Assembly: GCA_944327255.1 (NCBI GenBank)
Contig: CALVHA010000006.1
Coordinates: 1 to 64,000 of the forward strand
DNA: 64,000 nucleotides
Source of the DNA: Candidatus Gastranaerophilales bacterium
GTDB taxonomy: Bacteria; Cyanobacteriota; Vampirovibrionia; Gastranaerophilales; Gastranaerophilaceae
Direction: 5' to 3'
Positions 1 through 7,409 of the stretch are shown one piece after another (the first letter of the stretch is position 1; every line of letters starts with the position of its first letter). Below the pieces are notes generated by a model. The model made no database searches and was not told where the DNA came from. It saw only the letters and a list, made by a program, of their open reading frames with translations. Position numbers and translations under genes: made by a program.

Positions 1-42
1 AGCTTGTCTTTTTTAGAATCATTTTCTTCTAGAATTAACAAG

Positions 43-165
43 TTATTTTTCGTCTTCAGCTATTCTGTTTTCAATGTACGAGAGGCTCCATTGCTCAACC
101 AGCGCCTCACTTATGCCAACTGTCTCAAACAGTTCACCAGATATACATTCTGGGGGTTCAGCCAT
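43..165 (-). CDS. possible 40-residue small protein
   Basis: A short open frame starts at ATG (165) and runs to TAA. The product is acidic, beginning MAEPPECISGELFE and ending in a charged stretch. An in-frame stop lies a few codons upstream, so it is not the tail of a longer gene. Only a weak AGG sits directly before the ATG. No family is recognised and no terminator is visible. It may be chance in an AT-rich intergenic region, although its composition is less biased than the surrounding DNA. Confidence 0.25.
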   Translation of the reverse strand: MAEPPECISGELFETVGISEALVEQWSLSYIENRIAEDEK

Positions 166-563
166 CCTAATAATTAACAATTATAAGTAATTATTTTTGT
201 TAAAAAAAATTATTTGAGCGCCTGATGCGCATTTATCATTTTACGAATAAAAAAATCTTTTGTCAAGTATTATTTTTTAAAAATTTAATTATTCTTAACG
301 AACTATTTATAATTTCTTAAAGTGCGCTGTGTTCAACCGAACACAATTTATATCTTACATGGTCAAATTTTAAAATCAAGTATTTTTTTTGTTTTTTTGT
401 TACATTATTTAATATTAAGACAAATGCGCTATATTATGGCCTTTTTCGCAGAAATTTATCTTGAGAAATTTCTTTATTTCATTTTTTTGTATGAAGTTTT
501 TTTATAAAAACTAAATTATAATCATATTGACTATTTAGCATGGCATGATGAAAGGAGTAATCA
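166..563. other. intergenic region without a convincing gene
   Basis: This stretch is strongly AT-rich. A 61-codon frame at 322-507 has a Phe/Ile/Leu/Tyr-rich product of the kind random AT-rich DNA gives, and it has no ribosome binding site. The end of the region carries a TATAAT-like sequence near 516-525 and the Shine-Dalgarno AAAGGAG (551-557) for the gene at 564, so the promoter and leader of that gene lie here. Confidence 0.5.
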
Positions 564-989
564 ATGAATAAAATTTATGGAATGGCAATTTCTTTTGCGG
601 TAATAGTCGCATTTGGCGGCTGTGCTTTAGCCGAAAGCACGACTGAATTCACACCTTTGAACTTTGGCAATGCAACTTACACAAGCGCATATTCAACATC
701 TAATGATGTTGTTGCATCTTCAAGCAATACTACACCAGCAGTTTCAACTACTTCAACAGATTTAACCGGAAATAAAAAAATGCAGAGTGCAATTTCTGAA
801 CTAGACAACGCACAAATAGAGGTTAGAAATGAGTTGCTAAATTATAAAACACAATATGCTGAAGTAGATGCAAAATACAATGCTTTAAAAACAGAACGAG
901 CTAACTTATCCAAACAACTCAAAGAAACAGAAAAAAGAATAAAAGAAATTGACAGAGCTAAAGAAAAAATTAAAAAGAATATGATGTAA
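564..989 (+). CDS. secreted coiled-coil protein of unknown function
   Basis: The 141-residue product starts with a signal peptide (MNKIYG, then a hydrophobic core to about residue 22) ending in CALA-E, which fits signal peptidase I; the GGC just before is a poor lipobox. Residues about 25-70 are Ser/Thr/Asn-rich and probably disordered. Residues about 72-141 are a charged coiled coil (LDNAQIEVRNELLNYK and LKETEKRIKEIDRAKEK). AAAGGAG lies 6 bases before the ATG. The gene is monocistronic and is followed at once by a rho-independent terminator. A periplasmic or surface location is inferred; no family is recognised. Confidence 0.75.
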   Translation: MNKIYGMAISFAVIVAFGGCALAESTTEFTPLNFGNATYTSAYSTSNDVVASSSNTTPAVSTTSTDLTGNKKMQSAISELDNAQIEVRNELLNYKTQYAEVDAKYNALKTERANLSKQLKETEKRIKEIDRAKEKIKKNMM

Positions 990-1000
990 TATAGTTCTTA

Positions 1001-1028
1001 AATCGGAGTTGAAAAGCTCCGATTTTTT
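1001..1028 (+). terminator. rho-independent terminator of the 564-989 gene
   Basis: AATCGGAG (1001-1008) pairs perfectly with CTCCGATT (1016-1023) across a seven-base loop and is followed by a T run. It lies 11 bases after the stop codon. Confidence 0.8.
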
Positions 1029-1030
1029 GC

Positions 1031-1068
1031 ATAAAAAAAACAGGAAGTGATTTCATTCCCCCCCTGTT
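1031..1068 (-). terminator. probable terminator of the 1212-2960 gene
   Basis: On the minus strand AACAGG pairs with CCTGTT (1063-1068 with 1039-1044) and is followed by eight T residues. It faces the convergent gene that ends at 1212, about 140 bases upstream. The C run inside the loop makes the upper stem imperfect. Confidence 0.5.
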
Positions 1069-1211
1069 AAGATTTACACTAGCCGAAATATAAATAGCAT
1101 GTATATTATAACATTTTTTTTATAAAATTTCAAAATATGCTAAGAAATGTTAATATAAACCATAAATATTATACGGAAATATCTTTATTAACAAAGGTTT
1201 TTAGACATTTA

Positions 1212-2960
1212 TTAATTATTAAATAGTGTAAAGGTTTTTTCTACGTTCTTGCTAATCAAGCTCTTAACGGTATCGTATTCGGTCGTCAGAGCAGAAATTT
1301 CAGCGTCAAGTTCTTGAGCCTTAAGATCGAGCTCTTCTTCTTTTGTATTAATTTTATTTTTCTTAGAAGTATATTCTCTTTCTGCAACTGCGATTGCGTC
1401 ATCATCTGTATTTTCCATAATATGTCCGCCTTCAATTGCCACATATCTTTCCTGATAGAAGTAGTTGTCTGCACCTTTAGAAACTACAAACAATTGAGCA
1501 TTCTTCAAAGCATTAGATAAGTAATCTTCATCATCGACATATTCGTTTTCATACCAGCCGTTCTGACATATTGTATTAAACATTACGCTATAGAATTCAG
1601 ATAGGAACAATAGTTGATCTTCTGACTCTGTTGTTGCTTTATTGTTAATTGAATAAATATAGCCCGGATCGTCTGTAATATAATAAGAATCTCTGACCCT
1701 ATCAAATACATTATACTCATCTGAGAATCCATTCATGCCATTGACAAAATTAGTTAAGAATGTTTCTGTTAAATTTGATAAGCTCAGGGCATAGTAACCT
1801 CCATTTATAACCCAGCCATTATAATTTTCTGCCTCTCTAGTAGCTTCTTTTGCGTATGATTCAGAAGACATGCTTACAAAAGGAAGATGTTTTGTTGTAA
1901 CATTTGTAGCATCTTTAGGGTCTAAACGCGCAATTAAATCATCCAAAGCCAAATAAAATGCTGTTATATCTGTTTCTAAAGGTTCTTCCGGCATAAGTAG
2001 AGTATACATAGATTTTGCCAGTTTATCAAAAAAGCCAACTAAAGCTTGTTCTTCTGCTTCCAAACTGTCAAATGCAACTCCAGATACATCTTTATACCAA
2101 GTAGTTACATCTTCGTTTATAATAGCTGAAAACTTACCTGTATCAGCACCAATTTTAATTGCATCTCTTAAAGCTTTAATAACATCGCTATAGTCATTCC
2201 CACCATTTTGTAATAAAGTGACATCTTCATTTAACAAATCTGCTAAATTAAAGGATTCATTATTATATGCTCCATTTTGTAGAATAACAGCATCGTCTTT
2301 ATAAGAAGGATTAGTGTTCTTCGCAATAGCATATATGCTATCATCAGTAAAGTCGAACCACATATCTTCGCCTTGCTCATAGTAATGCCCTTGAGATTTC
2401 ATTCCTTCTGCATAAACTTCTGAAATCATATCAACATAACTGATTAACGATGTTAATGTTACATTATTACTATATTCTCTTCCAAGAAGTTCTCCTCCAA
2501 GACCTGCTCCAGGTATATATGTCAAAGTGGAAGCTCCAAGACCTAATGGAAGAGATAATGCATTTTGTTCATGCAGAGCATTAATAAAGGCCGTGAATGC
2601 GGTTGTCCTATCACCATTAAATCCATCTTCTCCGATTCCGGCAGCTTTTGCGGCTTCTGCAAATTCTGCATTCAAAGCTATTTTCCCATCCCGTCTGGAA
2701 ACCATATAAGGGAGATAATTATTAAGTTCTGACGGCTGCATCATAAGACTGTATGATAATTCATATAAATCAGTACCATTACCGTCAGGATCCCATACCA
2801 GAGTAGTCTGGTTGATTGCATTCTGGTATTCATCAGAAATCTTTTCCATATCACGGGATAATGACAGCTTTTGCTGAGCAATTTGTAAAGATTGAAATTC
2901 ACAATTTGCCTTTCTTGCTGTTATAGCCAAAAATCTTGCTTGTGATGCTGCCAATCCCAT
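1212..2960 (-). CDS. 'QARFL' family protein, long paralogue
   Basis: The 582-residue product begins MGLAASQARFLAITARKANC and continues EFQSLQIAQQKLSLSRD. The same N-terminal block, MG(L/M)AASQARFL..TARK...EF..QQI.QQ, opens the gene at 18583, so the two are paralogues. The N-terminal ~50 residues and C-terminal ~70 residues form charged helices that could pair as a coiled coil, and the long middle region differs entirely between the two. There is no signal peptide or membrane segment. A helical N- and C-terminus around a variable centre resembles flagellar rod/hook or filament proteins, but no such motif is seen and this is speculation. Translation probably uses GAAAGGAA, 12 bases before ATG, the same spacing as in the paralogue. 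Confidence 0.75.
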   Translation of the reverse strand: MGLAASQARFLAITARKANCEFQSLQIAQQKLSLSRDMEKISDEYQNAINQTTLVWDPDGNGTDLYELSYSLMMQPSELNNYLPYMVSRRDGKIALNAEFAEAAKAAGIGEDGFNGDRTTAFTAFINALHEQNALSLPLGLGASTLTYIPGAGLGGELLGREYSNNVTLTSLISYVDMISEVYAEGMKSQGHYYEQGEDMWFDFTDDSIYAIAKNTNPSYKDDAVILQNGAYNNESFNLADLLNEDVTLLQNGGNDYSDVIKALRDAIKIGADTGKFSAIINEDVTTWYKDVSGVAFDSLEAEEQALVGFFDKLAKSMYTLLMPEEPLETDITAFYLALDDLIARLDPKDATNVTTKHLPFVSMSSESYAKEATREAENYNGWVINGGYYALSLSNLTETFLTNFVNGMNGFSDEYNVFDRVRDSYYITDDPGYIYSINNKATTESEDQLLFLSEFYSVMFNTICQNGWYENEYVDDEDYLSNALKNAQLFVVSKGADNYFYQERYVAIEGGHIMENTDDDAIAVAEREYTSKKNKINTKEEELDLKAQELDAEISALTTEYDTVKSLISKNVEKTFTLFNN

Positions 2961-3078
2961 AGGTACTTACGTTTCCTTTCAATATTCTTAGTACAATAGA
3001 GTCCTATTATTCGTATTTACGGCAGAAGATATAAAAATCTTTAGGAAACAAAGGGATTATGTTAATAAAAATTTACAA

Positions 3079-3981
3079 TTAAAACATTATCGAAATCAAA
3101 AATTTAATAAAGCCTCTTGTCCCAAATTTGCTGATAAATTCTTTTTTATTTTCAAATAGGAATTTGAATGATTCTGGACGAATTTTTATATTGTTGCATA
3201 AGTTAATTTTAGTAGTTTTATCGGAAATATATTTAACGTTTCCGCAAACATAATCACTCCCCCCAGCATTTTGCTTGTGGCGGCGGTATCCGACAAGCGG
3301 AGCATAAATAATTATAGAACCGCCTATTAAATCCGTAAAATTAAATAAAAACTTATCAGGACAAATTTTCCATTTATCAGCATGCTTGTAATTCAGAAAT
3401 ATTTCTAAAGCTGATTTTCTAAACATTGCAGAACTATTAGGCGACCAGTACCAGCCCCCGAATTTATGTTTATCCAAAAATTTATAATCAATATTATCAA
3501 TATTAATTTTCAGCAAATCTTCAAGTTTTTTAGCATCAACAAAAGAAACTTTATGAGGAGAAGCAACAGAAAATGTTGTATGTATTTCATCGTTCTCATC
3601 AATTTCAATAATTTGAGCAGAAGTAAACGCTACACTTGATGCAAGATGAACCCGCAGATGAACTGCAGCATAATCTTCTACTATCACATCATCCGAATCT
3701 ATAAACGAAATAAATTGTCCCTGCGCAATTTTTAGTCCTGCGAGCATTGAGGCAAGCTGTCCCTGATTTTTATCATGCCTTAGCAGTGTTATTCTGACCT
3801 CCTGATTTACACGCATAAATTGTTCAATTTTTTCGACAGAGTTATCAGAGGAACAGTCGTCAACAACTATAATTTCAAAGTTTTTATAAGTTTGATTAAC
3901 AATACTTTCCAGTGTTTTTATAACAAATTTTTCGTAATTAAACGATGTAACGATAAAACTTACAAGTGGAGTTTTAAGCAT
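3079..3981 (-). CDS. family 2 glycosyltransferase
   Basis: The 300-residue product has the GT-A fold signature of GT2 enzymes: VSFIVTSFNYEKF near residue 7, VVDDCSSDNS near residue 40 (nucleotide-binding acidic residues) and the metal-binding FIDSDD near residue 94. A later YWSPNSSAMFRKS segment is the usual acceptor-side region. The reaction is transfer of a sugar from a nucleotide donor, probably to a surface polysaccharide or glycolipid; the substrate cannot be read from the sequence. The start overlaps the stop of the upstream TerC-like gene by one base (TAATG), so the two are translationally coupled. The pairing with a metal transporter is not explained. Confidence 0.85.
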   Translation of the reverse strand: MLKTPLVSFIVTSFNYEKFVIKTLESIVNQTYKNFEIIVVDDCSSDNSVEKIEQFMRVNQEVRITLLRHDKNQGQLASMLAGLKIAQGQFISFIDSDDVIVEDYAAVHLRVHLASSVAFTSAQIIEIDENDEIHTTFSVASPHKVSFVDAKKLEDLLKINIDNIDYKFLDKHKFGGWYWSPNSSAMFRKSALEIFLNYKHADKWKICPDKFLFNFTDLIGGSIIIYAPLVGYRRHKQNAGGSDYVCGNVKYISDKTTKINLCNNIKIRPESFKFLFENKKEFISKFGTRGFIKFLISIMF

Positions 3982-5036
3982 TATTTTTCACCTTCTTGGT
4001 TTGCTATTTTTTTATTATGTATAACTGACGAAATAAACGCAGCAAGAATAAAGGCTAATCCTATTATCCCGGTAATCACCTCAGGAACTTCTTTAACAGT
4101 AGAAATAAGCATAATTAGTGCCAACGCTCCTATTGCCCAATGGGCACCATGCTCAAGATATAAAAATTTTGCAAGAGTTTTCTTTTCCACAAGCATAATA
4201 GTAAGAGAACGAACGAACATTGCACCGATTGATAAACCTATTGTAATAATTATAATATCCTTACTTAAAGCAAAAGCCCCCAGTACCCCGTCAAGAGAGA
4301 ATGAAGCATCTATCAATTCCAGATACATAAAGCTTACAAATCCTGTACAGGCTGCCGATTGAAGATTACATTTTGCAGCTCTCATCTCTTCATGTTTTTC
4401 CAGAAAATGAGCAAGTCCATCAATTAACAAATAAGTAATAATCCCGCTTATTCCCGAAATCATAACATGCACCTTCTGCTCATCAGGTACAAAATTCTGT
4501 ACTGCAAGGAGAAAACCTAATGAAATAACAATTTCAATTCCTCTCAAATGATCAAGATGAGAAAGAGGGGCTTCAATTTGTTTAATCCAGTGAACATTTT
4601 TTTCATGATTAAAGAAATAGTTAAGGAAAAGCATAATAAGAAACATTCCGCCGAATGTAACAATCGGCGCATGGGTTTGATGCAGATAATAAGCATACTT
4701 ATCTACATTAGTCGTTGCAATATTAAAGACTTCTATCATGCTGAGTTTTGCAAAAATAGAAACAACTAAAATCGGGAACAGAAATCTCATCCCGAAAACG
4801 GCAATCAAAATGCCCCACGTAATAAACCTGTGACGCCAAACTTCCGACATTTTTTCAAGCTTCATAGCATTAACTACAGCATTGTCAAAAGATAAACTCA
4901 CCTCCAACACTCCGAGAACCAGAGCGATAAAAACACATTGCCAGCCCGTTCCAGCATGCACATGATTTCCCCAGAAATAAGCACCAATAACTCCGGCAAT
5001 CGTAACTATATATGAGCCTAAAAAATATTGCAACAT
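3981..5036 (-). CDS. TerC/DUF475-family integral membrane protein
   Basis: The product (351 residues from the chosen start) has about nine hydrophobic helices and the TerC/DUF475 hallmarks: SLSFDNAVVNAMKLE in an early helix and the repeat ASFSLDGVLGAFALS later, with acidic residues inside the membrane. The family is linked to metal-ion (including manganese) export in the inner membrane. The start is ATG 5036 because GGAGGAG (about 5046-5052) sits 9 bases upstream; an in-frame ATG at 5045 abuts the Shine-Dalgarno, and a TTG at 5054 overlaps it. It is first of a two-gene unit with the glycosyltransferase. The exact ion is unknown. Confidence 0.75.
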   Translation of the reverse strand: MLQYFLGSYIVTIAGVIGAYFWGNHVHAGTGWQCVFIALVLGVLEVSLSFDNAVVNAMKLEKMSEVWRHRFITWGILIAVFGMRFLFPILVVSIFAKLSMIEVFNIATTNVDKYAYYLHQTHAPIVTFGGMFLIMLFLNYFFNHEKNVHWIKQIEAPLSHLDHLRGIEIVISLGFLLAVQNFVPDEQKVHVMISGISGIITYLLIDGLAHFLEKHEEMRAAKCNLQSAACTGFVSFMYLELIDASFSLDGVLGAFALSKDIIIITIGLSIGAMFVRSLTIMLVEKKTLAKFLYLEHGAHWAIGALALIMLISTVKEVPEVITGIIGLAFILAAFISSVIHNKKIANQEGEK

Positions 5037-5164
5037 AAAAAACATCTCCTCCAAACTATAATTAATTAAATCATATTTTTTCGTTTAATGCAATAAATTA
5101 GGTTGATTAAAAATATATGTCATTGTATAATTAGGAATAATAGTTAGAGAAAAAGGAGAGTAGC

Positions 5165-6017
5165 ATGAAACACTTGTCGAATAAGGTTTTCCAGTGGGGG
5201 GGGGGGGGCAAAACAAGCGTATTTTAGCGCATTTACACTTGCAGAAGTATTAATCACAATAGGAATAATCGGAGTCGTAGCAGCCCTGACTTTACCAGGA
5301 GTAATAGAAAATGTCCAGGAAAAAATTCTGATAAATCAACTTAAAGTTGCATATAATAGAGTAAATACGGCAGTACAAATGGCAACTGAAGAATATGGTA
5401 CAATTGATACCTGGGGAGAAACATCAGCAGAAAGAATTCAAAAATTTAAAGAGATAATGCCAGAATATTTAAAAATAGTAAAAATGTGTCCTAAAGGAGT
5501 TAAAGGATGCCAACCGGACGGTTACTTAGGTTGTACTGGTAAAACTCAAGCTAACTCTGGAGCACAAACCTTATGGACAAGTACCAACTCGATGGTCTTA
5601 GAAAACGGAATGATTTTGATATTTCCGGACGATGACGGGAATTATGATTGTTCAAAAAATATTAAAACATATAGCTATGATGTATCAAAAAAAGAAGAAT
5701 TTTGGCTATGGACGTGCTTTGGAATAAATATCGATATAAATGGCTTAAAAAAACCTAACAGAACCTCTGAAGATTATTTTGGTTTTTATGTAGTACAAGA
5801 TGGAATTGTGCCGAAGGGAACACAGGGTACAGATGGTTGGAGATGGAGTGGGGTGTTAAGATTTTCGTCTACATGTATGGCTAGAAATGTATACAACGCA
5901 ACATACCACGATAACTGCACCGCCTGGGTATTACAAAATGAAAACATGGACTATAAACGGTGTCCGGAAAAACTCGGCTGGGGGGCAGATAAACAAACTT
6001 CCTGCAATGGCAAATAA
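5165..6017 (+). CDS. prepilin-like protein, phase-variable by poly-G; out of frame here
   Basis: ATG 5165 follows a good Shine-Dalgarno (AAAGGAGAG). The first codons read MKHLSNKVFQW, then a run of 13 G (5196-5208). Immediately after, in another frame, comes the class III prepilin signature AFTLAEVLITIGIIGVVAAL, and that frame continues to TAA at 6017. With 13 G, translation stops at TAG 5225-5227 after 20 residues. With 12 G (or 9, or 15) the frames join into about 283 residues: an approximately 22-residue leader ending ..YFSA, prepilin-peptidase cleavage before FTLAEV, a hydrophobic helix, then a Cys-rich C-terminal domain (CPKGVKGCQPDGYLGC). The first downstream ATG (5379) would make a product without the pilin helix. 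The likely role is a (pseudo)pilin of a type IV pilus or type II secretion apparatus. An assembly indel is the main alternative. Confidence 0.8.
5196..5208 (+). repeat. homopolymer of 13 G in a prepilin leader
   Basis: Thirteen consecutive G lie inside the coding sequence, 31 bases after the ATG, in a genome that otherwise lacks long G runs. The upstream frame and the pilin frame differ by one base (64 bases from ATG 5165 to the GCA codon at 5229), so loss of one G restores the gene. Confidence 0.9.
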
Positions 6018-6034
6018 CATTATTTAACATTCGT

Positions 6035-6062
6035 TTGAAAAAAAACATGTTCTTGTTATACT
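6035..6062 (+). promoter_or_regulatory. promoter of the prfA-infB operon, probably leaderless
   Basis: TTGAAA (6035-6040), a 16-base spacer and TATACT (6057-6062). The -10 box ends six bases before the ATG at 6069, so transcription should start at or next to the start codon. No Shine-Dalgarno is present. Confidence 0.6.
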
Positions 6063-6068
6063 CTAGGT

Positions 6069-7151
6069 ATGAAAGATATGTTAGACAAAATTTTACAAAT
6101 AGAAAAGAAATACAACGAACTGGGACAAACTTTATCGGATCCAGCTGTAATTCAGGATTATAATCGTTTCAGAGACCTGTCTAAACAACGCAAGTCTATG
6201 GAAGAAACAGTCCACCTTTATTACGAATGGAAAAAAACAACAGATGCTATAGCCGATGCAAAAGAAATGTTGCATTCCGAAAATGATGAGGAAATGAAAG
6301 CATTTTTAAAATCGGAAATAGAGGCAAATGAAGCTAAAATCCCTGAATTTGAAGAAAGAATGAAAGTTCTTCTTCTTCCTAGAGACCCTATGGATGATAA
6401 AGACATTATGTTAGAAATCAGAGGTAGCGCCGGAGGAGATGAAGCAAATATTTTTGCCGGCGATTTAATGAGAATGTACCTTAGATATGCCGATAAAAAA
6501 GGCTGGGAAACTAAGATTTTAAGCAAAACCGACTGTGAAGCAGGCGGAGTATCTGAAGTTATTATATCAATAAAAGGAGACGCCGTATACTCACAACTTA
6601 AATATGAATCAGGTGTTCATAGGGTACAAAGAGTTCCGGCAACAGAATCTCAAGGAAGAGTGCATACATCAACAGCAACCGTTGCAGTTATGCCAGAAGT
6701 TGATGATGTTGAAGTCGAACTTAATATGAATGATGTTGAAATTACTACGGCACGCTCCGGTGGCGCCGGTGGACAAAACGTTAACAAAGTTGAAACTGCC
6801 GCAAGAGTATTCCATAAACCAACAGGGATTATGATATTCTGTACAGAAGAACGTTCTCAACTACAAAACAAAGAACGCGCTCTGCAAATCTTAAAAGCAA
6901 AACTTTATGATATGGAAGTTCAAAAACAAATGCAGGAAATTACAGACCTTCGCCGCTCCCAGGTAGGTTCCGGAGATAGAAGTGAAAGAATTCGTACTTA
7001 TAATTTCCCGCAAGGCAGATTGACCGATCACCGATTGAACCATAACCTTAACGTATGGACTGTCATAGATGGAGATCTCGATGAACTTATAAAACTTCTT
7101 ATGGAGTACGACCAGAAACTTAAGCTCGAAAAACTTGCTCAAGTTGAATAA
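6069..7151 (+). CDS. prfA: peptide chain release factor 1
   Basis: RF1 recognises UAA and UAG in the ribosomal A site and triggers peptidyl-tRNA hydrolysis. The 360-residue product is full length for the family. The catalytic loop [10 protein letters not shown] places GGQ at residues 234-236, and [12 protein letters not shown] contains the PAT codon-recognition tripeptide (190-192) typical of RF1 rather than RF2. [11 protein letters not shown] near residue 120 is also conserved. A second in-frame ATG at 6078 is possible, but the -10 box ending at 6062 favours a leaderless start at 6069. It opens the long translation operon, in the place often held by nusA upstream of ylxR-infB. Confidence 0.95.
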   Translation: MKDMLDKILQIEKKYNELGQTLSDPAVIQDYNRFRDLSKQRKSMEETVHLYYEWKKTTDAIADAKEMLHSENDEEMKAFLKSEIEANEAKIPEFEERMKVLLLPRDPMDDKDIMLEIRGSAGGDEANIFAGDLMRMYLRYADKKGWETKILSKTDCEAGGVSEVIISIKGDAVYSQLKYESGVHRVQRVPATESQGRVHTSTATVAVMPEVDDVEVELNMNDVEITTARSGGAGGQNVNKVETAARVFHKPTGIMIFCTEERSQLQNKERALQILKAKLYDMEVQKQMQEITDLRRSQVGSGDRSERIRTYNFPQGRLTDHRLNHNLNVWTVIDGDLDELIKLLMEYDQKLKLEKLAQVE

Positions 7152-7163
7152 AAAGGATAAAGT

Positions 7164-7409
7164 ATGCTCGAAAGAAAATGTATTGGCTGCGGAAAAATTA
7201 AAAATCGGGATGAATTAATCAAAATTACCAGAGACCATAAAGCCAATACCCTTGTCGTAAACGGAAATTCCAAGGTATTTGGCAGATCGGCATATCTTTG
7301 TTATAATAAATCTTGTATTGATAGCGCATTCAAAAAAAATAGATTGCAAAAAACATTAAAAACTCCTATACCGGAAGAGTTGAAAGGGAAATTAATAAAT
7401 GAGTTATGA
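7164..7409 (+). CDS. ylxR: YlxR family RNA-binding protein (RnpM-type)
   Basis: The 81-residue protein has the YlxR/DUF448 layout: an N-terminal RKCIGCGKIKNRDELIK with paired cysteines, then GRSAYLCYNKSCIDSAFKK, the family's GR(S/G)AY(L/V)C core, followed by a basic helix. The family binds RNA and in Bacillus modulates RNase P; it normally lies between nusA and infB. Here nusA is absent upstream and prfA is 12 bases away. It overlaps infB by 11 bases, which suggests coupled translation. Confidence 0.9.
   Translation: MLERKCIGCGKIKNRDELIKITRDHKANTLVVNGNSKVFGRSAYLCYNKSCIDSAFKKNRLQKTLKTPIPEELKGKLINEL

Noticed and set aside
322-507. 61-codon frame rich in Phe, Ile, Leu and Tyr
   Set aside because: No ribosome binding site, composition typical of AT-rich non-coding DNA, no recognisable feature.
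3820-4362. 180-codon frame opposite the TerC-like and GT2 genes
   Set aside because: It is antisense to two well supported genes and has no Shine-Dalgarno or family signature.
5196-5208. Poly-G as an Illumina dark-cycle artefact
   Set aside because: The run is followed by normal sequence, and a second run occurs on the other strand at the same place in a homologous gene. An error in run length remains possible.
5379-6017. Treating the gene after the 13-G run as starting at ATG 5379
   Set aside because: That product would lack the prepilin helix, which is intact and in frame directly upstream; the ATG has no Shine-Dalgarno.
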